This document shows positions 48,031 to 57,811 of a stretch of 64,000 nucleotides of DNA, piece by piece. Position numbers and translations under genes: made by a program. Source of the DNA: Paracoccaceae bacterium (GTDB lineage Bacteria > Pseudomonadota > Alphaproteobacteria > Rhodobacterales > Rhodobacteraceae); assembly GCA_028875855.1 (NCBI GenBank), contig JAGWVA010000006.1:7501-71500 (forward strand), given 5' to 3'. Under the pieces are notes generated by a model that was not told where the DNA came from, did not search any database, and was given only the letters and a program-made list of their open reading frames with translations. The first letter of the stretch is position 1; every line of letters starts with the position of its first letter.

Positions 48031-48345
48031 ATGACACGATCGCACCGCCCCCGCCTGACCCTTCTGCTGGCTGCGCCGCTTGTGGCGCTGGCTCTGGCAG
48101 GTCCCGCATCCGCGGCCGGATGCTATGCCGACTACAAGGCAAAGCGGGACAACCCGCTTCGCCTGCACTACGGAGTGATTGCCCTGAACGGCCCGGCCTG
48201 TCATGGCAGGGAAGCCGCCGCATCGGCAATTTCTCACCGGATCGCCAAGGGGGGCTGGACCTTGCTGGCGGTCCTGTCCATCTTCGGCCCCGACGGATTG
48301 GCCCAGAGGAAGCAGAGTGCCGGAGCCTTCTACCTCCGCTACTGA
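48031..48345 (+). CDS. Small exported protein with two cysteines
   Basis: The 104-residue protein has a signal peptide (PRLTLLLAAPLVALALAGPASAA). A mature part with CYADYKAKRDNPLRLHYGVIAL follows, then NGPACHGREAAASAISHRIAKGGWTLLAVLSIFGPDG, ending GAFYLRY. The two Cys could form a disulfide. I believe similar proteins are conserved in Rhodobacteraceae, but no function is known to me. The last 29 bases overlap the next gene in another frame. The ATG lacks a strong ribosome site. Confidence 0.75.
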   Translation: MTRSHRPRLTLLLAAPLVALALAGPASAAGCYADYKAKRDNPLRLHYGVIALNGPACHGREAAASAISHRIAKGGWTLLAVLSIFGPDGLAQRKQSAGAFYLRY

Positions 48346-49021
48346 CAGCCTGCGCGCGGGAAACCGCGTCGTGGCCATCGGTATCGCCGCCATCGTCGCG
48401 ATCCTCGCGCTGGCGGCGGTGTTGCTGTTCGTGAACCTGCCCGACGCCAACGCCTTCAACGCGCGCGTGGAACAGATCTTCGCGCAGAACAACGCGCTGA
48501 CCTCGGCCAGCGACATCAAGCTGCTCGAAATCCTCGCGCAGTCCGGCACGGCGTTTTCAGACGTGCTCGCCTCCTACCGCGTGGTGATCTTCGTGCTGCT
48601 GGTCTTTGCCACCGGGCTTCTGATCGCCTCGCTGGTGTTTCTGGTGACCATCATCGCGCAGAACCGCCGCATCTCGGCCATTCAGGCGACGGGGATACAG
48701 GTCTCGTCGCTCGTCATCAGCCGGGCCGAGAACATGGTCTATCTCAACAGCCTTGGCTTCAAGCTGACGGAAGCGGCCATCGAAACGCTGTCGGCGCTGG
48801 CCGAGGCGCGGATGGACGACGACATCCTGTCGGGCGCGGACCTCGAGGCGGTGATCACCGGCAAGTCCGCCGCCGATTGCGACGAGGCCGCGGGCGCCAC
48901 CCGGATCAAGCGGCTGCGCGATACGCTGGGCAACCAGCTTGTCAGCGAACTGCTGGTCAAGAACATCGCGCGGCGGGGCTACATGCTGGCCATCGACAAG
49001 TCCGTGATCCGGATGGATTGA
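48317..49021 (+). CDS. Two-helix membrane protein, function unknown
   Basis: From GTG 48317, with GAGGAAGC about 5 bases upstream, the protein is 234 residues. It has two transmembrane helices (residues about 18-39 and 88-113) enclosing a roughly 50-residue, probably periplasmic, loop. A cytoplasmic C-terminal domain of about 120 residues follows, rich in helices (QNRRISAIQATGIQVSSLVISRAENMVYLNS ... ARRGYMLAIDKSVIRMD). I recognise no family. It overlaps the small exported gene by 29 bases, so the two may be co-translated and act together at the envelope. Confidence 0.72.
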   Translation: MPEPSTSATDSLRAGNRVVAIGIAAIVAILALAAVLLFVNLPDANAFNARVEQIFAQNNALTSASDIKLLEILAQSGTAFSDVLASYRVVIFVLLVFATGLLIASLVFLVTIIAQNRRISAIQATGIQVSSLVISRAENMVYLNSLGFKLTEAAIETLSALAEARMDDDILSGADLEAVITGKSAADCDEAAGATRIKRLRDTLGNQLVSELLVKNIARRGYMLAIDKSVIRMD

Positions 49022-49115
49022 CCCCCCGGGGGCGCTGGCGGGTTGCGCCGCGGGGCCGCCTCCCCTATACGCGCCCCTCGCTTGCCCGTGCCTTTGGCCC
49101 GTGGGGGATTCGCCT

Positions 49116-50213
49116 ATGCTGACGACGCCTTACTATCTGATCGACCGTGCGGCGCTTGCGCGCAACATGGCCGTCATCGACCGGCTGCAGGCCGCATCGG
49201 GGGCCAAGGCTCTTCTCGCGCTGAAATGCTTCGCCACCTGGCCGGTGTTCGACACGATGCGGCCCCACATGGCCGGCACGACGTCTTCGTCGCTTTACGA
49301 ACTCCGTCTGGGGCGCGAGAAATTCGGGGGCGAGACGCATGCCTATTCCGTCGCCTGGGCCGAAGACGAGATCGACGAGGCGGTGAGTTACGCCGACAAG
49401 ATCATCTTCAACTCGATCAGCCAGCTTGAGCGGTTCGCCGACCGTGCGTCCGGCATCGAACGCGGGCTGCGGTTGAATCCGCGCTTCTCGACCTCGGGCT
49501 TTGACCTTGCCGACCCGGCGCGGCCGTTCTCGCGGCTGGGCGAATGGGACGCGGACAAGATCATGGCCGTGATCGACCGCATCTCGGGCTTCATGATCCA
49601 TTACAACTGCGAGAATGCGGATTTCGACCTGTTCGACCGCCAGCTTGGCCGGATCGAGGCCGAGTTCGCGCCGCTTCTGGAAAAGGTCCGCTGGGTCAGC
49701 CTTGGCGGCGGCATCCATTTCACCGGCAAGGACTACCCCGTCGAGGCGCTGGCCGCGCGGCTGAAGGCCTTTGCCGAGCGGTTCGGCGTGCAGGTTTATC
49801 TTGAACCCGGAGAGGCCGCGATCACCCAGACCACGACGCTTGAGGTGACGGTTCTCGACGTGCTGGAGAACGAGAAGAAGCTTGCCATTGTGGACAGCTC
49901 GATCGAGGCGCATATGCTCGACCTTCTGATCTACCGCGAAAGCGCGAAAATGGCGCCGAACGCGGGCGATCACGCCTACATGGTCTGCGGCAAGTCCTGC
50001 CTTGCGGGCGACATCTTCGGCGAGTTCCGCTTTGACCGCCCCCTGAAGGTTGGCGACCGGCTGTCGATGCTGGATGCGGCCGGTTACACAATGGTCAAGA
50101 AGAACTGGTTTAACGGCGTGAAGATGCCCGCGATCGCGATCCGCGAGCTGGACGGCTCCATCACGGTCGCGCGGCAGTTCGGTTACGCGGATTATGAATC
50201 GAGCCTCGGCTGA
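49116..50213 (+). CDS. nspC: Carboxynorspermidine/carboxyspermidine decarboxylase
   Basis: The PLP enzyme removes CO2 from carboxy(nor)spermidine, giving spermidine or norspermidine in the S-adenosylmethionine-independent polyamine route. The 365-residue alanine-racemase-fold protein has the PLP lysine in LALKCFATW (Lys37), the phosphate-binding SLGGGIHF, EPGEAAI and the cysteine loop CGKSCLAGDIFGE. GGGGGA lies 7 bases before ATG 49116. It is followed after 35 bases by the dehydrogenase that makes its substrate. Confidence 0.93.
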   Translation: MLTTPYYLIDRAALARNMAVIDRLQAASGAKALLALKCFATWPVFDTMRPHMAGTTSSSLYELRLGREKFGGETHAYSVAWAEDEIDEAVSYADKIIFNSISQLERFADRASGIERGLRLNPRFSTSGFDLADPARPFSRLGEWDADKIMAVIDRISGFMIHYNCENADFDLFDRQLGRIEAEFAPLLEKVRWVSLGGGIHFTGKDYPVEALAARLKAFAERFGVQVYLEPGEAAITQTTTLEVTVLDVLENEKKLAIVDSSIEAHMLDLLIYRESAKMAPNAGDHAYMVCGKSCLAGDIFGEFRFDRPLKVGDRLSMLDAAGYTMVKKNWFNGVKMPAIAIRELDGSITVARQFGYADYESSLG

Positions 50214-50248
50214 GGCATCCCCCTGTCCTGTCGAAAGGAGGTTCCCGG

Positions 50249-51487
50249 ATGAAACGGAACGTGCTGATCATCGGCGCCGGAGGCGTGGCCCAGGTCGTGG
50301 CGCAAAAATGCGCGCAGAACAACGACGTGCTGGTGGACTTGCACATCGCCAGCCGGACGCCGGCGAAATGCGAGGCGATCATCGCGGGCGTGCATGAGAA
50401 ATCGGCGATGAAAGTCGCGGGCACCTTCTCTGCGCATCAGGTGGATGCGATGGACACCGCCGCCGTCGCCGCCCTGATCCGGCAGACCGGGGCGCAGATC
50501 GTCATCAACGTGGGCTCTGCCTTCGTGAACAAATACGTGCTCGACGCCTGCATCGAGACCGGGGCCGCCTATATCGACACGGCGATCCATGAAGAGCCCG
50601 ACCGCATCTGCGAAACGCCGCCGTGGTATGGCAACTACGAATGGAAAAAGCGGGACGCCTGCGCCGCACGCGGCGTGACGGCGATCCTTGGCGCGGGCTT
50701 CGATCCGGGCGTGGTCAATGCCTATGCGCGACTGGCCGCCGATGACTATATCGACGAGATCGCCTCCATCGACATCGTGGACATCAACGCGGGCAGCCAC
50801 GGGAAGTATTTCGCCACGAATTTCGACCCCGAGATCAACTTCCGCGAATTCACCGGCACCGTCTATGCCTGGCAGGGCGGCACTTGGACCGAGAACGCGA
50901 TGTTCGAGGTCGGCCGCGAATGGGACCTTCCGGTCGTCGGCAAGCAAAAGGCCTATCTGTCCGGCCATGACGAGGTGCATTCGCTGTCTGCGAATTACCC
51001 CAAGGCCGACGTGCGGTTCTGGATGGGCTTCGGCGACCATTACATCAACGTCTTCACGGTGCTGAAGAACCTCGGCCTGCTGTCGGAACAGCCGGTGAAA
51101 ACCGCCGAGGGGCAAGAGGTGATCCCGCTGAAGGTGGTCAAGGCCGTGCTGCCCGATCCGGCAAGCCTCGCGCCGGGCTACACCGGCAAGACCTGCATCG
51201 GCGATCTGGTGAAGGGCACCAAGGACGGCAAACCGGCCGAGGTGTTCATCTACAACGTCGCAGACCACAAGGAAGCCTTTGACGAGGTCGGCAGCCAGGG
51301 CATCAGCTACACCGCCGGCGTGCCGCCGGTCGCGGCGGCGATGCTGGTGGCGAACGGCACATGGGATGTGGGCCGCATGGCCAATGTCGAGGAACTCGAC
51401 CCCCATCCGTTCCTTGGCCTTCTGAACGTCATGGGCCTGCCCACGTGCATCCGCGACGCCAAGGGCGACCGCCCGCTCAGGTTCTGA
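50249..51487 (+). CDS. Carboxynorspermidine/carboxyspermidine synthase (saccharopine dehydrogenase-like)
   Basis: The enzyme condenses aspartate semialdehyde with a diamine (putrescine or diaminopropane) and reduces the imine with NADPH. The 412-residue protein has the Rossmann motif IIGAGGVAQVVAQK, VINVGSAFVNKYVLDAC, and GAGFDPGVVNAYARLAAD, typical of this saccharopine-dehydrogenase subgroup. It is encoded directly after nspC with a strong AAAGGAGG site, forming the complete two-step spermidine pathway. Alphaproteobacteria commonly make spermidine this way. A tRNA gene in the opposite direction follows. Confidence 0.92.
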   Translation: MKRNVLIIGAGGVAQVVAQKCAQNNDVLVDLHIASRTPAKCEAIIAGVHEKSAMKVAGTFSAHQVDAMDTAAVAALIRQTGAQIVINVGSAFVNKYVLDACIETGAAYIDTAIHEEPDRICETPPWYGNYEWKKRDACAARGVTAILGAGFDPGVVNAYARLAADDYIDEIASIDIVDINAGSHGKYFATNFDPEINFREFTGTVYAWQGGTWTENAMFEVGREWDLPVVGKQKAYLSGHDEVHSLSANYPKADVRFWMGFGDHYINVFTVLKNLGLLSEQPVKTAEGQEVIPLKVVKAVLPDPASLAPGYTGKTCIGDLVKGTKDGKPAEVFIYNVADHKEAFDEVGSQGISYTAGVPPVAAAMLVANGTWDVGRMANVEELDPHPFLGLLNVMGLPTCIRDAKGDRPLRF

Positions 51488-51508
51488 TCTGACGGTTCAA
51501 GGAAGAAC

Positions 51509-51585
51509 TGGCGACCCCGGCAGGACTTGAACCTGCAACCTATCCCTTAGGAGGGGATTGCTCTATCCAGTTGAGCCACGGGGTC
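51509..51585 (-). tRNA. tRNA-Arg (anticodon CCT)
   Basis: On the minus strand a 77-base cloverleaf runs from GACCCCG (acceptor), through the D-arm GCTCAACTGGATAGAGC, the anticodon stem-loop ATCCC-CTCCTAA-GGGAT with anticodon CCT, and the T-arm GCAGG-TTCAAGT-CCTGC. It ends CGGGGTC-G-CCA, with CCA encoded. It reads AGG codons. No duplicated 3' fragment (attachment site) was seen nearby. Confidence 0.95.
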
Positions 51586-51663
51586 GCACGCCGTTCTTTT
51601 GACGGCAAACATGGACTACTTCAACCGTCACCGAAGCGCGAGAGTGTTTTTGGGGAAGGAAAA

Positions 51664-51694
51664 GGGGGAGTGAATTTTGGCCCACCACTCCCCC
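51664..51694 (-). terminator. Hairpin upstream of tRNA-Arg
   Basis: GGGGGAGTG/CACTCCCCC form a 9-bp stem with a 13-base loop, followed on the minus strand by TTTTCC, a terminator-like structure. No minus-strand gene ends here with confidence, so it may insulate the tRNA gene or the lacI-type promoter from read-through, or end a small unannotated transcript. Confidence 0.45.
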
Positions 51695-51759
51695 TCATGG
51701 TCCAGTTCGTCACGGATAGAGAGCTTGCAGGACGCGCTGGATTCGGTCGGCTTGCTGCC

Positions 51760-51816
51760 GTTAGCGGTAACATAGCCTGTCATGAAGGCTTTCACAAGCC
51801 CACAGTTGGCGCTAAC
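51760..51816 (+). promoter_or_regulatory. Two LacI-family operator-like palindromes
   Basis: GTTAGCGGTAAC (51760-51771) and GTTGGCGCTAAC (51805-51816) each differ at one base from the palindrome GTTAGCGCTAAC, with a central CG as in known LacI/GalR-family operators. Their centres lie 45 bases apart, and the second ends 33 bases before the GTG start of the LacI-type gene. Autorepression of that gene is the simplest reading. Confidence 0.6.
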
Positions 51817-51849
51817 AATAGTTATCCACACTGAATTGGACCGCGCCCC

Positions 51850-52887
51850 GTGACCAGTGATCCGCGCCTCGAGCCCCGCCGCACCCTGACGCTTCGCGAT
51901 GTCTCCGAAGCCTCGGGCGTGAGCGAAATGACCGTCAGCCGGGTTCTGCGCAACCGGGGCGACGTTTCGGAGGCGACGCGCGAACGGGTTCTGAGCGCGG
52001 CGAAGGCGCTTGGCTATGTGCCCAACAAGATCGCGGGCGGGCTGGCCTCGCAGCGCGTGAACCTTGTCGCGGTCATCATCCCGTCGCTGTCGAACATGGT
52101 GTTTCCCGAGGTGCTCACCGGCATCTCGCAGGTGCTCGACGACACAGGGTTGCAGCCCGTGGTCGGCGTGACGAACTATTCGCCCGAGCGCGAGGAGCAG
52201 GTGCTTTACGAAATGCTGTCGTGGCGGCCCTCGGGCGTGATCGTCGCGGGGCTCGAGCATTCCGAGGCGTCCTGCGCGATGCTGCGCAACGCGGGCATCC
52301 CGATCGTCGAGATCATGGACGTGGATGGCGAGGCGATCGACTCCGTAGTCGGCATCTCGCATCGCCGCGCGGGCCGCGAGATGGCAAGGACGATCCTTAC
52401 CGCCGGCTATCGCAAGATCGGCTTTCTGGGCACGCAGATGCCGCACGACCACCGCGCGCGCAAGCGGTTCGAGGGCTTCACCGCAGCCCTGGCAGAAGAG
52501 GGTCTGGACCTGCTGGCGACCGAATTCTATTCGGGCGGATCGGCGCTTCTGAAGGGGCGCGAGATGACCCAGGCCATCCTTGCGCGGCGGCCCGATCTGG
52601 ATTTCCTCTATTATTCGAACGACATGATCGGGGCCGGCGGGCTTCTGCACTGCCTTGACGCGGGGATCGACGTGCCGAACACGCTGGGGCTTGCCGGCTT
52701 CAACGGGGTGGAGTTGCTGGACGGCCTGCCGCGGCGGCTTGCGACGATGGACGCCTGCCGGCTGGAGATCGGGCGCGCGGCAGCCGAGATCCTGTCGGGC
52801 AAATCGCAGGACGGGCGCACCTCTGGCGTCCGCATCGAGCTGTCGCCGCGGCTCGACCCGGGCCAGACCATCCGGACGGCGCGCTAG
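51850..52887 (+). CDS. LacI-family transcriptional regulator
   Basis: The 345-residue protein has an N-terminal LacI helix-turn-helix (LTLRDVSEASGVSEMTVSRVLRNRGDVSEATRERV) with the hinge helix (PNKIAGGLASQRVNLVAVIIPS). A periplasmic-binding-protein-like effector domain follows (EREEQVLYEMLSWRPSGVIVAGLEH; VGISHRRAGREMARTILTAGYRKIGFLG). The overall type resembles the gluconate-repressor group, but the effector cannot be read from sequence. Start codon GTG at 51850; the operator-like palindromes lie just upstream. Its TAG overlaps, on the opposite strand, the stop codon of the DeoR gene at CTAG. Confidence 0.9.
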   Translation: MTSDPRLEPRRTLTLRDVSEASGVSEMTVSRVLRNRGDVSEATRERVLSAAKALGYVPNKIAGGLASQRVNLVAVIIPSLSNMVFPEVLTGISQVLDDTGLQPVVGVTNYSPEREEQVLYEMLSWRPSGVIVAGLEHSEASCAMLRNAGIPIVEIMDVDGEAIDSVVGISHRRAGREMARTILTAGYRKIGFLGTQMPHDHRARKRFEGFTAALAEEGLDLLATEFYSGGSALLKGREMTQAILARRPDLDFLYYSNDMIGAGGLLHCLDAGIDVPNTLGLAGFNGVELLDGLPRRLATMDACRLEIGRAAAEILSGKSQDGRTSGVRIELSPRLDPGQTIRTAR

Positions 52888-53645
52888 GGCGCGACGACGA
52901 TCTCGGTTCCCCAGGCAGCGCAGGCCGCGCGCACCTTGGCAGGCGGCGCTGCATCGGTGAAGAACTGGTCCACCTCTGCCAACGAGGCGATCCGCACCGG
53001 TGCGACACGGGTGAATTTCGACCGATCCGCCACAAGGAACCGCTTGCGGGCCTGCGCGAGGATCGCCTGCGCCACCTTCACTTCGCGCACGTCGTAGTCG
53101 AGCAGGTCGCCCGCCTCGTCGATGGCCGAGGCGCCGATCACCGCGACATCGACCTTGAACTGGCGCACGACCTCCATCGTCATGTCGCCGACCAGCCCGC
53201 CATCGGACCGGCGCAGCACGCCCCCCGCCACGATCACCTCGCAGCCCGCGTTCTGTGCAAGGATGTTGGCGGCGTTCAGATTGTTCGTCACCACCATCAG
53301 GCTGCGATGCCCCAGCAGCGCGCGGGCCACGGCCTCGGTCGTGGTGCCGATGTTGAGGAACAGCGACGCGCCATCCGGAATCGCCGCGGCACACAGTCGG
53401 CCGATACGGTCCTTTTCCTCGGGATGCAGGCCGCGCCGTTCCTGATAGCCGATGTTCGCCACGCCCGAGGTCAGCACCGCCCCGCCATAGACGCGGGTCA
53501 ACTGACCGGCATCGCACAGTTCCGTCAGGTCGCGGCGCACGGTCTGAAGCGTGACGCCAAAGCGGTTGGCAAGGTCTTCGACCAGCACCTTGCCCTCTGC
53601 CTGCGCGACCCTCAGGATCTCTCCCTGCCGGAAATTCTGCGCCAT
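52884..53645 (-). CDS. DeoR-family transcriptional regulator
   Basis: The 253-residue protein has a DeoR N-terminal helix-turn-helix (QGEILRVAQAEGKVLVEDLANRFGVTLQTVRRDLTEL). The DeoRC sugar-phosphate sensor domain follows (FLNIGTTTEAVARAL; VVTNNLNAANILAQ; VIGASAIDEAGDLLDYDVREVKVAQAI; VADRSKF). A phosphosugar effector and a carbon-catabolic regulon are expected, but no target operon adjoins it. ATG 53645 follows GGTGGAGG; an upstream frame extension was discarded. It is convergent with the LacI gene, the two ends overlapping by 4 bases. Confidence 0.92.
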   Translation of the reverse strand: MAQNFRQGEILRVAQAEGKVLVEDLANRFGVTLQTVRRDLTELCDAGQLTRVYGGAVLTSGVANIGYQERRGLHPEEKDRIGRLCAAAIPDGASLFLNIGTTTEAVARALLGHRSLMVVTNNLNAANILAQNAGCEVIVAGGVLRRSDGGLVGDMTMEVVRQFKVDVAVIGASAIDEAGDLLDYDVREVKVAQAILAQARKRFLVADRSKFTRVAPVRIASLAEVDQFFTDAAPPAKVRAACAAWGTEIVVAP

Positions 53646-53730
53646 CCCCGCCTCCACCCGTCCTGCACCGTTCAAGCGCGACCATGAATAGTGGCCCAGC
53701 CCGCCTGAGCGCAAGGCAAAGCCGGCCCGG

Positions 53731-54639
53731 TCAGCCGGGCTGCGGTCCCTGTTCGCTCCAGACCCGTTGCACCAGCGCGCCAAGCTTGCCGAATTCCTCG
53801 GCCAGCGGGTTCGCGCGTCGCCAGACCATGCCGATGGTGCGCTTGGGCTGCGGCGCCCGCAACCGTTGCAGCGCGACCATGGCCGATCGCGTCTCCACCG
53901 GCAGGGCCATCTCTGGCAGCAGGGTCACGCCGATCCCCGCCCCCACCATCTGCACCAGGGTCGAGAGCGAGCTGCCCTCCATCAGGTCGCGCGGCGCGGT
54001 GTTCGGCGGGCCGCAGAAGGCCAGTGCCTGATCGCGGAAGCAGTGCCCCTCTTCCAGCAGCAGAAGGCGCATCTCGCGCAGGCCCTCGGCGCTTGGCACC
54101 GGGGCATCGGCCTCGTCGGGCGGGCGGACAAGGATGAATTCCTCGTTGAACAGCGGCATCTCGGTCAGGCCCGGCTCCGAGACCGGCAGCGCGACAATCG
54201 CCGTATCCAGCCGCCCGGCGGTCAGATCCTCGATCAGGCGCTGCGTCACCGCCTCGCGCGGGCGCAGGTCAAGGCCGGGGTAGCGGTCCTGCAATGCCAT
54301 GATGACGCGAGGCAGCAGATAGGGGGCAATGGTCGGAATCACGCCGATCCGCAGCCGCCCCATGAGCGGACGGGCGCGCGCGCGCACGAGGTCCTCCAGC
54401 TCATCGACCGACCGCAGGATCTCATGCGCGCGCCGCGCGATCTCCTCGCCCAGCCCCGTCAGCCGCGCTTGTCGCGCGCCCCGTTCCACCAGGGCCGCCC
54501 CCAGCAGCGCCTCCATCTCCTTGATCTGCATCGACAGTGCGGGCTGCGAGATCGCGCATTCCGCCGCCGCCCTGCCGAAATGGGCGTGGCGGGCCAGCGC
54601 ATCGAAATATCGCAGGTGGCGCATGGACAGGGCAAGCAT
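53731..54639 (-). CDS. oxyR: Hydrogen peroxide sensor OxyR (LysR family)
   Basis: The 302-residue LysR-type regulator has the N-terminal helix-turn-helix (MRHLRYFDALARHAHFGRAAAECAISQPALSMQIKEME) and the redox loop LEEGHCFRDQALAFC, with Cys200 and Cys209 in the spacing of E. coli Cys199/Cys208. Peroxide forms a disulfide between them and activates target genes. It is divergent from katG, its usual target. ATG 54639 has AGGCAGGG upstream; ATG 54624 is an alternative. Confidence 0.95.
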   Translation of the reverse strand: MLALSMRHLRYFDALARHAHFGRAAAECAISQPALSMQIKEMEALLGAALVERGARQARLTGLGEEIARRAHEILRSVDELEDLVRARARPLMGRLRIGVIPTIAPYLLPRVIMALQDRYPGLDLRPREAVTQRLIEDLTAGRLDTAIVALPVSEPGLTEMPLFNEEFILVRPPDEADAPVPSAEGLREMRLLLLEEGHCFRDQALAFCGPPNTAPRDLMEGSSLSTLVQMVGAGIGVTLLPEMALPVETRSAMVALQRLRAPQPKRTIGMVWRRANPLAEEFGKLGALVQRVWSEQGPQPG

Positions 54640-56963
<2,324 letters not shown>

Positions 56964-56986
56964 TCCGATCTTCGGGAACACCATGC

Positions 56987-57012
56987 TCAGGGCCGCCTTC
57001 GGGCGGCCCTGA
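56987..57012 (+). terminator. katG terminator
   Basis: TCAGGGCCGCC-TTCG-GGCGGCCCTGA is an 11-bp perfect stem with a stable TTCG tetraloop, 23 bases after the katG stop. The tail has only CGCTTTGC. Confidence 0.85.
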
Positions 57013-57103
57013 CGCTTTGCGGCGCCCGCCCCCGGCTTGTCCCTGATCAAGGCGAACTCCGGCCCGATCTGCCACGCTTCACCGCGGAATGGGGGCGAAT
57101 GCG

Positions 57104-57811
57104 ATGGCCGGGGCCGTCTTTCACGTGCAGTCCGTCACGAAGACCTACACGACCGGCGCTGTCGAAGTGCTGGCGCTGCGCGGCATCGACCTCGAGCTTT
57201 ACGAAGGCGAGCTGGTCGTTTTCCTCGGCGCGTCCGGGTCCGGCAAATCCACGCTTCTGAACATCCTCGGAGCGCTCGACAGGCCGTCGTCCGGCCATGT
57301 CCTGTTCCGCGGCACCGACCTCACGGGGCTCAGCGAGGCCGCGCTGACCGCCTTCCGGCGCGATCACGTGGGCTTTGTCTTCCAGTTCTACAACCTCGTC
57401 CCCAGCCTCACCGCGCGCGAGAACGTGGCGCTGGTGACCGAGATCGCGCGCGCGCCCATGCGCCCCGAAGAGGCGCTGGACCGCGTGGGGCTTGCCAACC
57501 GGATTGACCACTTCCCGGCCGAGCTTTCGGGCGGCGAACAGCAGCGCGTGGCCATCGCCCGCGCCATCGCCAAGCGGCCTGACGTGCTCTTGTGCGACGA
57601 ACCCACCGGGGCGCTCGACAGCAAGACCGGCGTCACCGTGCTCGAGGCGCTTTACGACGTGAACCGCGATCTTGGCACGGTGACCGCGCTCATCACCCAT
57701 AACGCGGCGATCCGGCAGATGGCGAACCGCGTGATCCGCATGGGCGACGGACGCATCGTGGGGGTCGAGGACAACGCCGCCCCGCAGCCGCCGACGGGGA
57801 TCGAATGGTGA
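57104..57811 (+). CDS. ABC exporter ATP-binding protein (MacB/LolD type)
   Basis: The 235-residue ATPase has Walker [11 protein letters not shown]-loop ([16 protein letters not shown]), signature [14 protein letters not shown], Walker [16 protein letters not shown] and the His switch (ITHN). This is the MacB/LolD/FtsE type that drives mechanotransmission permeases. ATG 57104 is favoured over 57089 because GGGGGCGA lies 8 bases upstream. Its stop overlaps the permease gene, which with the following fusion protein completes an exporter. Confidence 0.93.
   Translation: MAGAVFHVQSVTKTYTTGAVEVLALRGIDLELYEGELVVFLGASGSGKSTLLNILGALDRPSSGHVLFRGTDLTGLSEAALTAFRRDHVGFVFQFYNLVPSLTARENVALVTEIARAPMRPEEALDRVGLANRIDHFPAELSGGEQQRVAIARAIAKRPDVLLCDEPTGALDSKTGVTVLEALYDVNRDLGTVTALITHNAAIRQMANRVIRMGDGRIVGVEDNAAPQPPTGIEW

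Noticed and set aside
51509..51585. tRNA-Arg as an integration site for a mobile element
   Set aside because: No duplicated tRNA 3' end, integrase or change of gene content is seen; the polyamine gene abuts its 3' end directly.
51571..51834. A plus-strand open frame overlapping the tRNA-Arg gene
   Set aside because: It begins inside the tRNA, has no ribosome site and no family resemblance; the region holds a hairpin and operators instead.
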